Source of the DNA: Sulfurospirillum halorespirans DSM 13726
GTDB taxonomy: Bacteria > Campylobacterota > Campylobacteria > Campylobacterales > Sulfurospirillaceae
Reading direction: 5' to 3'
Assembly: GCF_001723605.1 (NCBI RefSeq)
Contig: NZ_CP017111.1
Location: 1,054,001 to 1,118,000, forward strand
Length of the DNA: 64,000 bases
Shown: positions 9,747-20,000 of the stretch, piece after piece
How the letters are laid out: every line of letters begins with the position of its first letter
Numbering within the stretch: the stretch's first letter is position 1
Program-made: the position numbers and the translations under genes
The notes under the pieces: generated by a model
The model's database searches: none
What the model was told of the DNA's origin: nothing
The model's input: the letters and a program-made list of their open reading frames with translations, nothing else

Positions 9747-11912
9747 ATGCAAACAGATACGATTTATCGCTTATCGGAAGATCCACTCTTATCATGTTTG
9801 GTTCTTTTTACAAAGCTTTATAATATTCCTTACAGTGCCGAAGCCCTGGTTGCTGGACTTCCGATTGAAAAAGGAGTTGGTTCAGTAGAGCTCTTCTCCT
9901 TGAAAGGTGGATCAAAATCGCTCTTCTCGCGTGCGGCGAAACGAGCAGGATTCATTACTAAACTTTCGCACAAATCTTTGAGCGAACTCTCCCCTTTAGT
10001 CTTGCCCTGTATTATCATTCTTAAAGATCGTTCGGCGTGTATTTTGGAGAGTTTTGTGGATGATCGTAGAAAAGAAGTCAAGATTATTCACCCTGATATT
10101 CCTGATGGTGAACATATTATCACGTTAGAAGAGCTTGAAAAAGAGTACATCGGTTACTGTTTTTTACTCAAAAAAGAGTTTATCGCCGATACCAATCGAA
10201 ATCAAATACTTGAAAACAGTGGTTCTAGCTGGTTTTGGGGAACGGTGAAACGCTCAAAACAGATCTATATCGATGTTATTCTTGCCTCATTGGTTGTCAA
10301 TCTTTTTGTGCTTGCAAGTCCACTGTTTACGATGAATGTCTACGATCGCGTTATCCCCAATAATGCCGTTGAGACCTTATGGGTTTTAGCTCTAGGTCTT
10401 TTTGTCGTCTATGTGTTAGACATTGTGTTGAAATTTTTGCGTTCCTATTTTCTTGAAATCGCGGGTAAAAAGAGTGATGTCATTATGTCATCGATCATTT
10501 TTGAAAAAGTGATGGATCTCAAAATGGCAGTGCGCCCCAAATCTGTTGGCTCTTTTGCCAGCAATTTACGCGATTTTGACTCCATTCGCAATTTCTTGAC
10601 CTCTTCGACGTTGGCAACATTGATTGATTTACCGTTTGCTTTTATTTTCTTAATCACGATACATTTTATCGCAAGCTACATGGTTTTGGTTCCCTTTGTG
10701 CTGATGCTCGCTATTTTGGCGTATACGCTCAGCATTAAAAAGTCTTTGCAAGAGAGCATTGAAAGCACCTACCAAGCCTCTGCGATTAAAAATGGTATTT
10801 TGATCGAAAGCCTTAATGCCATGGAGACGATCAAAACGCTCTCCGCAGGAGGACATGCGCAGTGGAAATGGGAAGAGGCGAGCGGTGAAATCGCCCAACG
10901 AAGTTTAAAATCGAAAATTTTATCGAACTCTATTACCACAATTACCTCTTTTTTCGTTCAACTCAATACCATTGTTGTCGTGGTTTTGGGTGTGTACATG
11001 ATCAAAGAGATGGAGTTGACGATGGGTGGATTGATCGCTGCGGTCATTCTCTCTTCACGTGCGATTGCGCCTATGGGACAAGTGGCTGCGCTGATCGCGA
11101 GCTTTGAGCAGACCCGTACGGCTTACAAAGCTATCGATGATATTATGAAACTGCCCAGCGAGCGTCCTAGCGGTAAAAAATTTGTGAGGCGTGAGCACTT
11201 TTTAGGGAAAATAGAGTTTAAAAATGTCACCTTTTCTTATCCTGAGAGCAACAAAAAAGCATTGGATAATGTCTCTTTTGTCATCAAAGCAGGCGAGCGA
11301 GTCGGTGTTTTGGGACGCAATGGCTCTGGTAAAACGACCATTGAAAAACTCATCTTAGGACTTTATGCTCCCGATGATGGCTCGGTGCTCATTGATGGGA
11401 TCGATATCAACCAAATTGATCCGGTGGATTTGCGTAAAAACATTGGATATGTTCCTCAAGATGTTGTACTTTTTCAAGGAAGCGTGAGAGATAACATCGT
11501 CTACAAAGCGCCGTATGTGGATGATGAAACGATTTTAAAAGCGGCTAAAATGGGAGGTGTCGACGAATTTGTTGATAGCCATCCTTTGGGCTATGATATG
11601 CCAGTACTTGAACGAGGAGATGGTGTTTCAGGTGGACAGAGGCAAAGCATTGCTATTTCGAGGGCTTTTTTGGTTGATGCGCCTATTATGCTTCTGGATG
11701 AGCCGACCAATTCTTTGGACAATACGTCAGAAAACCATATTAAAAAGCTTTTAGAAGCGAGTATTGAAGGAAGGACAACGCTTTTGGTTACGCATAAAAT
11801 GTCACTTTTGGATATGGTAGAGCGCTTGCTTGTTATCGATAACGGGCGGGTTATTTTAGATGGAAAAAAAGAAGATGTTCTTGCAACATTACAAGGTGTG
11901 CGACCCCAATGA
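9747..11912 (+). CDS. lapB: type I secretion ABC transporter, LapB-like, with peptidase-like N-terminal domain
   Basis: The 721-residue product has an N-terminal C39-peptidase-like domain (about 1-145) without the catalytic Cys motif near its start, as in other RTX exporters. Six membrane segments (about 170-440) and an ATPase domain follow. Walker A is GRNGSGKTT (about 522-530), the signature is VSGGQRQ (about 627-633) and Walker B ends LLDEPT (about 648). It energises export of the RTX adhesin through the inner membrane together with the fusion protein encoded immediately downstream, which it overlaps by ATGA. The order and pairing match the lapEBC export genes of Pseudomonas. Confidence 0.94.
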   Translation: MQTDTIYRLSEDPLLSCLVLFTKLYNIPYSAEALVAGLPIEKGVGSVELFSLKGGSKSLFSRAAKRAGFITKLSHKSLSELSPLVLPCIIILKDRSACILESFVDDRRKEVKIIHPDIPDGEHIITLEELEKEYIGYCFLLKKEFIADTNRNQILENSGSSWFWGTVKRSKQIYIDVILASLVVNLFVLASPLFTMNVYDRVIPNNAVETLWVLALGLFVVYVLDIVLKFLRSYFLEIAGKKSDVIMSSIIFEKVMDLKMAVRPKSVGSFASNLRDFDSIRNFLTSSTLATLIDLPFAFIFLITIHFIASYMVLVPFVLMLAILAYTLSIKKSLQESIESTYQASAIKNGILIESLNAMETIKTLSAGGHAQWKWEEASGEIAQRSLKSKILSNSITTITSFFVQLNTIVVVVLGVYMIKEMELTMGGLIAAVILSSRAIAPMGQVAALIASFEQTRTAYKAIDDIMKLPSERPSGKKFVRREHFLGKIEFKNVTFSYPESNKKALDNVSFVIKAGERVGVLGRNGSGKTTIEKLILGLYAPDDGSVLIDGIDINQIDPVDLRKNIGYVPQDVVLFQGSVRDNIVYKAPYVDDETILKAAKMGGVDEFVDSHPLGYDMPVLERGDGVSGGQRQSIAISRAFLVDAPIMLLDEPTNSLDNTSENHIKKLLEASIEGRTTLLVTHKMSLLDMVERLLVIDNGRVILDGKKEDVLATLQGVRPQ

Positions 11913-13234
11913 AACACAATTACACTGAAAAAGATTTAGCTTTTATGTCCAGCCTCAGTGAGGCAGTACTTCAAAAAGTTCCAAACTCATCGCGTAGAAT
12001 GCTCTGGGTGATTGTTATAGCGATGTTTTGGTTGATTGTCTGGGCGAGTGTTGCCGAAATTGATGAATTAACACGCGGTGAGGGTAAAGTCATTCCTTCG
12101 CAACAGCTCCAAGTGATTCAGAATTTGGAAGGTGGCATTGTCTCTGAAATCATGGTTAAAGAGGGTGCACATGTTACAAAAGGGCAAGTACTCCTCAAAA
12201 TCGATGACAAAGGGTTTGCAAGCTCTTTTGGTGAGAGCCGCCTAAGGTATATTGAGCTCAAAGCCAAATCGCTAAGACTTGCAGCAGAGTCCAGTGGACA
12301 GCCTTTTGATAGTACGGAAACCACCAACGAAGATATGAAGCGTCAAATTGTCTATGAGAAGAGTTTGCATGAATCCAATCAAGAGCAACTCAAGCAAACC
12401 CTTCAAGTGTTTCAAGAACAACTCTACCAAAAAAGCAATGAGCTTAAAGAGCTGACCTCTAAAGTGGCTCAATTGCAAAATGGGAATGATTTGGTTAAAA
12501 AAGAGCTTGATATCATGGGTCCTTTAGCCAAAAAAGGGTTGGTTTCTGAAATGGAACTTCTCCAACTCAAACGCCAATCCAGTTCCATTCAAGGGGATTT
12601 AGATGCCGCAAGGCTTTCCATTCCTCGTGTGCAGTCTGCGATTCAAGAGGCAAAAAATAAATTATCGGGTGCCGAGCTTGATTTTCAAAATAAAGCCAAA
12701 AAAGACCTGAATGAAGCGGTTGCAGAGATGTCCAGACTTCAAGAGGTACAAACAAGCCTTGAAGATCGCGTGCAGCGAACACTGGTTCGAGCCCCAGTGG
12801 ATGGTACGATTAAACAGCTTTTGGTCAACACTGTCTCAGGTGTTGTTAAGCCGGGTATGGACATTTTAGAGATTGTTCCAACCGAAGATACGCTCCTTAT
12901 TGAAGCGAAAGTCAAACCCTCCGATGTGGCTTTTTTGCGTTTAGGGTTGGATTCAATGGTTAAATTTACCGCATACGATTTTTCCATCTATGGCGGACTC
13001 AAAGGAAAACTGGTCTTTATTAGTGCCGATACTATCACAAATGAAAAAGGGGAGAGTTACTATTTGGTGCATATCAAAACCGATAAAAACCACTTAGGAA
13101 CGGTTGAAAAACCTCTAGAACTTATGGTGGGAATGACAACTACCGTTGATATTTTAACAGGAAAGAAAACGGTTCTTGATTATCTACTCAAACCTATTTT
13201 GAAAGCAAAAAATAACGCATTTAGGGAGCGCTGA
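11909..13234 (+). CDS. lapC: type I secretion membrane fusion protein (HlyD/LapC family)
   Basis: The 441-residue adaptor has a short cytosolic N-terminus, one membrane segment (about residues 28-46), a lipoyl half-motif (GEGKVIPS, then NLEGGIVSEIMVKEG), a long coiled-coil hairpin (about 110-270) and a beta-barrel domain with RAPVDGTI. This is the usual HlyD architecture linking the inner membrane ABC transporter to TolC. It starts inside the stop codon of the ABC gene (ATGA overlap), so the two are translationally coupled. The stop is 1 nt before the next gene, indicating that the regulator is also in this transcript. Confidence 0.94.
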   Translation: MKHNYTEKDLAFMSSLSEAVLQKVPNSSRRMLWVIVIAMFWLIVWASVAEIDELTRGEGKVIPSQQLQVIQNLEGGIVSEIMVKEGAHVTKGQVLLKIDDKGFASSFGESRLRYIELKAKSLRLAAESSGQPFDSTETTNEDMKRQIVYEKSLHESNQEQLKQTLQVFQEQLYQKSNELKELTSKVAQLQNGNDLVKKELDIMGPLAKKGLVSEMELLQLKRQSSSIQGDLDAARLSIPRVQSAIQEAKNKLSGAELDFQNKAKKDLNEAVAEMSRLQEVQTSLEDRVQRTLVRAPVDGTIKQLLVNTVSGVVKPGMDILEIVPTEDTLLIEAKVKPSDVAFLRLGLDSMVKFTAYDFSIYGGLKGKLVFISADTITNEKGESYYLVHIKTDKNHLGTVEKPLELMVGMTTTVDILTGKKTVLDYLLKPILKAKNNAFRER

Positions 13235-13235
13235 T

Positions 13236-13847
13236 ATGATTATTCTCTACGCATCGAATAGCGAAATTTTTGAACATTGGCATAGTAGTTTACAAGCAGA
13301 AGAGATTCATCGTTGTCGCCATGAAAAAGAGCTTTTGAGCTTTTTAAATTCTTTACATGTAAAGAGTGTTTTGCTGTTTGATGAGCACTGTTGTGGCGAT
13401 GCAATTGAAGGTTTTCTAGATCTTTTGCAGAGTGAGTATTCGCTTGTTCGCATCATACTTTTGAGTCAAAAACCAAGTTTTGTCCAAGGCTCACTCTTTT
13501 TAAAATACGGCGTTAAAGCCTATGGCAATACCTATATGGATCCCATCCATCTTCAAGAGGCATTAGAGGTTGTAAAACACGGTGATACATGGCTTTACCC
13601 TGAGTTTATTCAAACGATGATCCAGACACTTCTGACACCTAAAACATCGTTACATGTAAAGAGTAATTTGCTTGAAAAACTCTCAACAAAAGAGCGCGAT
13701 GTTGCCCTGTTAATCAGAGAAGGTCTCAGCAATAAAGAGATCGCCTTGCGTGTTGGAACCACGGAGCGCACCGTCAAAGCACACCTCAGTTCCATTTATG
13801 AAAAAATAGGCGTTAAAGACCGCCTCACTTTAGCCATTCTGCTTTAG
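13236..13847 (+). CDS. LuxR/NarL-type regulator with atypical receiver domain
   Basis: The 203-residue product has a receiver-like N-terminal domain (about 1-120) and a LuxR helix-turn-helix (about 143-203, LSTKERDVALLIREGLSNKE). The receiver appears degenerate: the acidic pair after beta-1 is missing (ILYASNSE), the beta-5 Lys position reads AYGNTY, and only an Asp in LLFDEH remains. CsgD and VpsT, which control biofilm matrix genes, share this kind of non-canonical receiver, so a phosphorylation-independent role in adhesin control is plausible but inferred. It sits between the secretion genes and the adhesin. Two palindrome copies (13353, 13650) are read as LHVK. GGAG lies 8 nt before the ATG. 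Confidence 0.85.
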   Translation: MIILYASNSEIFEHWHSSLQAEEIHRCRHEKELLSFLNSLHVKSVLLFDEHCCGDAIEGFLDLLQSEYSLVRIILLSQKPSFVQGSLFLKYGVKAYGNTYMDPIHLQEALEVVKHGDTWLYPEFIQTMIQTLLTPKTSLHVKSNLLEKLSTKERDVALLIREGLSNKEIALRVGTTERTVKAHLSSIYEKIGVKDRLTLAILL

Positions 13848-13942
13848 TGGATTGAGGCATTTAGACGCGTCAAACCACACTTTCCTCTCTTTACATGTAA
13901 CCATAATTTCACACTACTTTTTTCATTAGTACCAAAGTACAA

Positions 13943-13971
13943 TAGTCACGCTTTTGTAATTGCGTTATGAT
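13943..13971 (+). promoter_or_regulatory. candidate promoter of the adhesin gene
   Basis: TAGTCA (13943-13948) and TATGAT (13966-13971) are spaced by 17 nt in the 155-nt gap before the adhesin gene. The match is moderate. A TTACATGTAA palindrome at 13891 lies upstream and a ribosome-binding site (TAGGAGC) precedes the ATG at 14003. Confidence 0.33.
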
Positions 13972-14002
13972 CACATCATAAAATTCTAATAGGAGCATCA
14001 TC

Positions 14003-17000
14003 ATGGCACATTCAATCGGAACAATCAGAGAAGTCAGTGGTATTGTTATTGCGCGAAACGCAACAGGCGAAGAGCGAGTCTTACATGTAGGCGATAAAGT
14101 CAACTTTGAAGACACGATCAGCACTATCGGTGCAGGCTCTCACGTCACGCTATCTTTGGCAGATGGCAGAGAGATCGTTCTCGCGGGCAATGATGGTGTT
14201 CTTTTAGATCAAAGTGTCTATGCCGCAGGTGCAGGATTTGGACACGACGCGGTTGTCGCAGGACAGACAATGGACGCGCTAAACTCCAATCAAAGTGTTG
14301 AAGACATTCAAGCCGCCTTGCTTGCCGGTAAAGACATCAACCAATTAGAAGCCACTGCCGCTGGTGATACCGCAGCTGGTGGTGCGGGTGGAGGCAATCT
14401 CATCTCAGGTTTTGCAACCGCTCAGTATGCGACAGGTGGTGATGAAAGTACCGTTCTTGCCGATCAACGTGCGCTTGATGATGGTGGAGCTGAGACAGCC
14501 TTGTTTGCTGCAACCAATGCAGCCCTTAATCCAAATGATTCACCAGTTATTAGCGATGTTGCCGCTTTACAACTCGAAGCACTTGATGGTCAAAACACGT
14601 TTAATGGAAGCCTTGTCACTGCAACCGATGCAGATGGCGATACCGTTACATACGCACTTGTCACAGATAGCGTCAGTGTAAATACTGAACTTGCATCAGG
14701 CGTAACCGTTACCGTTAACGCTGATGGCACCTACACCGTTACCGGCGACTTCAACGCCCTTGCTGCAGGCGAGAGCGCAACTATCACCTTCCAATATACG
14801 GCGAATGATGGACAAGGTTTTGATGGCACCGATGGCAATAATGCAAGTTCTACGAGCGCACCTGCCGCAGTTACCCTTACGATTACAGGAACGAATGACC
14901 AACCGGTAGTCAGTGACGTTACCGTTGGAAGTGATGAGAGTGTTACATCATGGTTACTCGGTACATCTGTTAATTCAAATAATGATGATGAAAGTAAGAT
15001 GAGTAGTACAGATGGTGTTGACCTAGCTACAATCAATGCGTTTATCAGTCCAGAAGGTCTGGTTGAAATCGGAAATCTCTTTACAGAAGGAGATGGTACT
15101 AACCCAACTGATGGTTCTGCGATTAAATTTACCGTTAATACCATTGCCGGTGAGACTGTAACCTTTAACTGGATCTTTAACGATGAAGAAGGCGATGAAG
15201 CTCCTTATAATGACTTTTCATTTGTTGTCATTGATGGACAAACAATTTCGCTCCTTGCTAGCGTTTCTGATGAAGGCGATACGAATAGTGGCGTCTTTAC
15301 CTACACATTTACAACAGCAGGAGCCCATGAAATCACATTTGGCGTCATGAACGATGATGACACTGATGTGGATTCAAACTTACAAATTACCTATGTGTCG
15401 GGTGGTGAAATTACGAATGTTGAAACCATCGGATATGTAGAACCGCTTGCAACAAATGCTGTTTATGAGTCAACAGACGCAGTAACATCTGTAGAAGATG
15501 TGACAACACTCTTTGAAGGTACCCTTCCTGAGGTTCAAGATGACGATGTCAGTGATAGCCATACTTACGCACTAGCACCCGATAGCAATGTAACACTATC
15601 TTCTACCGATATTGATACGACTAAAATTACAAATCTTGGAGTTAGCATTGACCCAACGACAGGTGATTATTCCGTCAGTGGAAATTTCAATGCCCTTGCT
15701 GCAGGTGAAACTGTCACGATTACATTCCAATATGTGGCGATAGATGATAGCATCAACCAAACCAATGGTGAGTCCAACACGTCTGCCCCTGCAACCGTTA
15801 CGCTTACCATTACAGGAACCAATGACCAACCTGTTGTAAGCGCTGTTGAAGTGAGTGCAACAGAAACAAATGGTACAGAAACCTTTACATTTGAAGGTGA
15901 TCTCAAACTTGTAGCAACGGATGCTGACGTCAATGATGGACATAAGTTCTATGCCGTAACTGGCGGTGGCGATATGGGAGACCACGTTATCTACAATGTG
16001 GAATCCGATGCGGAGATTACTATCGAGAACATTAGTGTCAATCCCAATGGAACTTACAGTATCACGGGTGACTTCAATGCCTTAGCCGTAGGCGAAACCG
16101 CAATAATTACATTCCAATACTATGCCGTTGATGATAGTTCCACACAAGCCAATGGCGAATCCAATACCTCTGAAATTAAAAAGGTCACGATTACGGTCAC
16201 AGGCACCAATGATGCTGTTCTCATTACAGATGCGACTATTACAGGTAGTGTTATAGAGGATGCTGAAGTAACGACAGCGACAGGAAACGTAGCCTTCTCA
16301 GATTTAGATTCAAGTGATACCCATACGGTATCTGTTACTTCACCATCAGCACCAACGTTAGGAACATTAACCGCTGTTATCTCTGATGACAGTACAGATG
16401 ATGGCGCTGGTAGTGTTACATGGACATACAGTCTGGATAATGCTTCTGCTCAATACCTTGCAGTAGGTCAAATTGTTACAGAAACATATACTATTATGCT
16501 TAATGATGGTAAGGGAAGTACTGTAACCCAAGATGTTACGATTACGATTACAGGAACAAACGATAACGTTATCATCGCAACTGCGGATACTGTAGGTAGT
16601 GTTACAGAAGATGCTGCAGTAACAACAGCAACAGGAAGCGTAGCGTTTACAGATGTAGACTTAACCGATGAACATAGTGTAACTTCTACTCTCAAATCAA
16701 CAGACAATTCTAGTACTATATTTGGCACATTTACAGTAGTCGCAACAGCAGACACAACAGGAAGTGGCACAGGTGGCTCCGTTAGTTGGACATATACCAT
16801 TGATAATACAGCAGCACAACAACTTGCAGCAAATGAGACTGTTACCGAAGTTTATACCATCACCATTAATGATGGTAATAGTACTGTAACCCAAGATGTT
16901 ACGATTACGATCACAGGAACCAACGACGCGCCTGTAGCAGTTGCCGATACAAACAGTGTCACAGAGCTCGGGGATGATATCTCGAAAATTTTTGCAACAG

Positions 17001-20000
17001 GAAATCTCCTTGCCAATGATACCGATGTCGACAATGGTGCAGATTTGGACGTTGTTTCTATTAATGGCGTTCAAACACCGGGCGGACACATTTACGTTGC
17101 GGGAGAGTATGGTTATTTATCTGTAAATAAAGAGACGGGTGACTATACCTATACATTGTATAAACTATTCGATGAAAATGCCAACACGAAAATTGAAGGT
17201 CTTGATGATGGTGAAACGTTGACAGATACGTTTAACTATACCATTAAAGATGAGTATGGAGCTACCTCGACATCAACACTGACTATTACAGTTAATGGAA
17301 CAAACGATGCTCCAACCATTTCTATTAATACAGGGAATTGGTTTAATGCCAATGATACGGTGTATGAAGCAGGATTACCTAACGGAACGAATGCGTCTTC
17401 TAGCTCAGAAATTGCAAAAGGAACCTTTACAATTGGTGATGCAGATGGCTTAGATGATATTAAATCGATTCAAATAGTCACTCAAATATTTGTCATCGAT
17501 GAAACACATCCTCTATCCTCTCTTATGAATCAAACAATTGATACAACCTATGGCGAAGTAACAATTACAGGCTATAGCAATGGCACTTTTAGTTATACGT
17601 ATACATTAAAGGACCCTGTAAACAATGTTTTTCCAGTCGATGATAAAACTGGTAAAGACTCTTTTATAGTTACCGTTTCCGATGGTGATAAAACAGATAG
17701 TGCAACGGTTACAATTAATATTAAGGATGATGCCCCAATTGCAAAAGCAGATGCTCAAACTGTCAACGAAGATGTCCTAGAAGGATACATTACTGGCAAT
17801 GTTCTTGGTAATGACAAAGTGGGTGCGGATGGCATCGGTTCTGTAACGTTTAAAGATGCAACAAATAATGAAGTTGTTGGAACATACGGCACACTCTCTT
17901 ACGACAGTGCAACAGGCGCTTATACCTATACGCTTAATGAGAATGCTCAAACATTAACGCCAAATGACCATCCACAAGAAATATTTACCTATAGCATTAC
18001 AGATAAAGATGGCGATACCAGTAAGACGTCTACTTTGACCATTACCGTTGATGGCATCAACGACGCACCTGTTGCTACGGTAGAAGATAATTTGAGCGTA
18101 CATGAAGATGATAGCACTGTTCATGGTCAATTGGTTGCAGATGATATCGACAATGACGATAACAGCGCAACACTTATCTACTCATTGGTCGATGGAAAAT
18201 CTGTACCCGCAGGATTTATGCTTAATCCAGATGGAAGTTACACCTTTGATGCAACCAATAGCGCGTATCAATCACTCGCTGCTGGTGATAAACAAGATGT
18301 TACATTTACATGGATCGCTACAGATAGCCATGGTGCAATGACAACAGAACAAACAGTCACTATTACTGTCACCGGAACCAATGACGCGCCAGTAGCAGTT
18401 GCAGATGTCAACAGTGTTAAAGAAGCTCTTTCTGGCGATCATACTACCAAAACAGGTATCGAGGGAAATGTCATTACAGGAACGAATGGTGCAGGCGCTG
18501 ATAGCGATGTTGACAATGGCACAACCCTTACGATCATCAAATTGGTCGATGAAAATACGGGCACAACCCTTACTGACACGAACTATACATGGAAGGGCGA
18601 AGGTTTCCACATCGAAGGTGAATATGGCAATATCATGCTATGGCCAGATGGAAAATATCTCTACAACCTCTATAACGACAGAGATGCTACCAATGAGCTA
18701 AAAGAAGGTGAAGAAGTCACCGAAACATTTACCTACACCGTTTCAGATGGAGATGGTAGTAAAGCAGAGACAACGCTTACTATTACCATTACAGGAACCA
18801 ATGATGCGCCAGTGTTGACCTCTTCTGATGCCCTTGACTTTAGTGTTGCAGAAGATGCCGCTGAAGCGGATGCGGATAAAACTTATAATGGCGATATTGG
18901 CATTGCTTCTTTAGCAACCGATGTTGATCATAATGCCGTACTTCATATCAGTCAAGTCAACGATGAAGCTGTTTCGACAAGCGGTTATGACACAACCGTA
19001 ACATTTAAGTACATCGATAAAGATGAAAATGAAGCAAGCTTTGAATCAAGCTTACATGTAAACCAAGATGGTACCTACACCATTACCAATGAGAGCGATC
19101 TCAATCCTCTTCCAGGCGGTGTTAATGCAACTGCAACCTTGAACTTTACGATTGCCGATGAGTATGGCGCAGAAACAGCAGCTAAAATAGTCAATTTGAC
19201 AATTACGGGCAATAATGATGCTCCAGTAGCAACACCAAGCACATCAAGTGGCAATGAAGATACTTCCATTGCAGTAAGCTTAGGAGGAACCGACGTAGAT
19301 GGTACGATTGTCTCTGTGAGCGTAACTACTTTACCAACGGCAGATCAAGGCGTACTTTACTTTATGAATGGTACAACACTAACAGAGGTTTCTACTACCA
19401 CAGTGTTGACACCAGAGCAAGCAGCAAACTTGACCTTTGTGCCAACAGCAAATTTCAATGGTGAAGTGACTATAAGTTTTACAGTAACGGACGATACAGG
19501 GGCAACTTCAATATCTGCTAATGAGGTTATTACGGTTATCCCTGTGAATGATGCACCTATTACATCCACAGTCACGCTAACTCCTATTGCAGAAGACAGT
19601 GGGGCATATATTATTACCCAAGCCAACTTACTTGCCAAGGCAAGTGATCCTGTGGAGCATGATTCTTTAGTTGCAACCGATCTCGTGATTTCCAGTGGAA
19701 AAGGTACATTGGTTGATAATCATAATGGTACATGGACGTATACACCAGCGGCTAATGATGATACGGGCGTAACTTTCAGCTATAAAATCACAGACAATGG
19801 TACTACCAATGGTGTATCCGATCCAAAATCGGTCACAGGCACGGCAACACTAGACGTCACTTCAGTCAATGATGCTCCTGACGCAGTGGACAATACCTAT
19901 GTCCTTAGCGGACTTAGCGGGCAATACTATGCTTATCATGAAGGTACGACCCTTGATGGCTCTAACTTACTTCATGTTAGTCAAGTGGAAAGCTTTATTG

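Noticed and set aside
14081-14090. Further palindrome copy in the adhesin N-terminus (TTACATGTAG) and a similar one in thiE at about 55109
   Set aside because: Both differ by one base, so they were not counted; the ThiE LHVG is native to the family.
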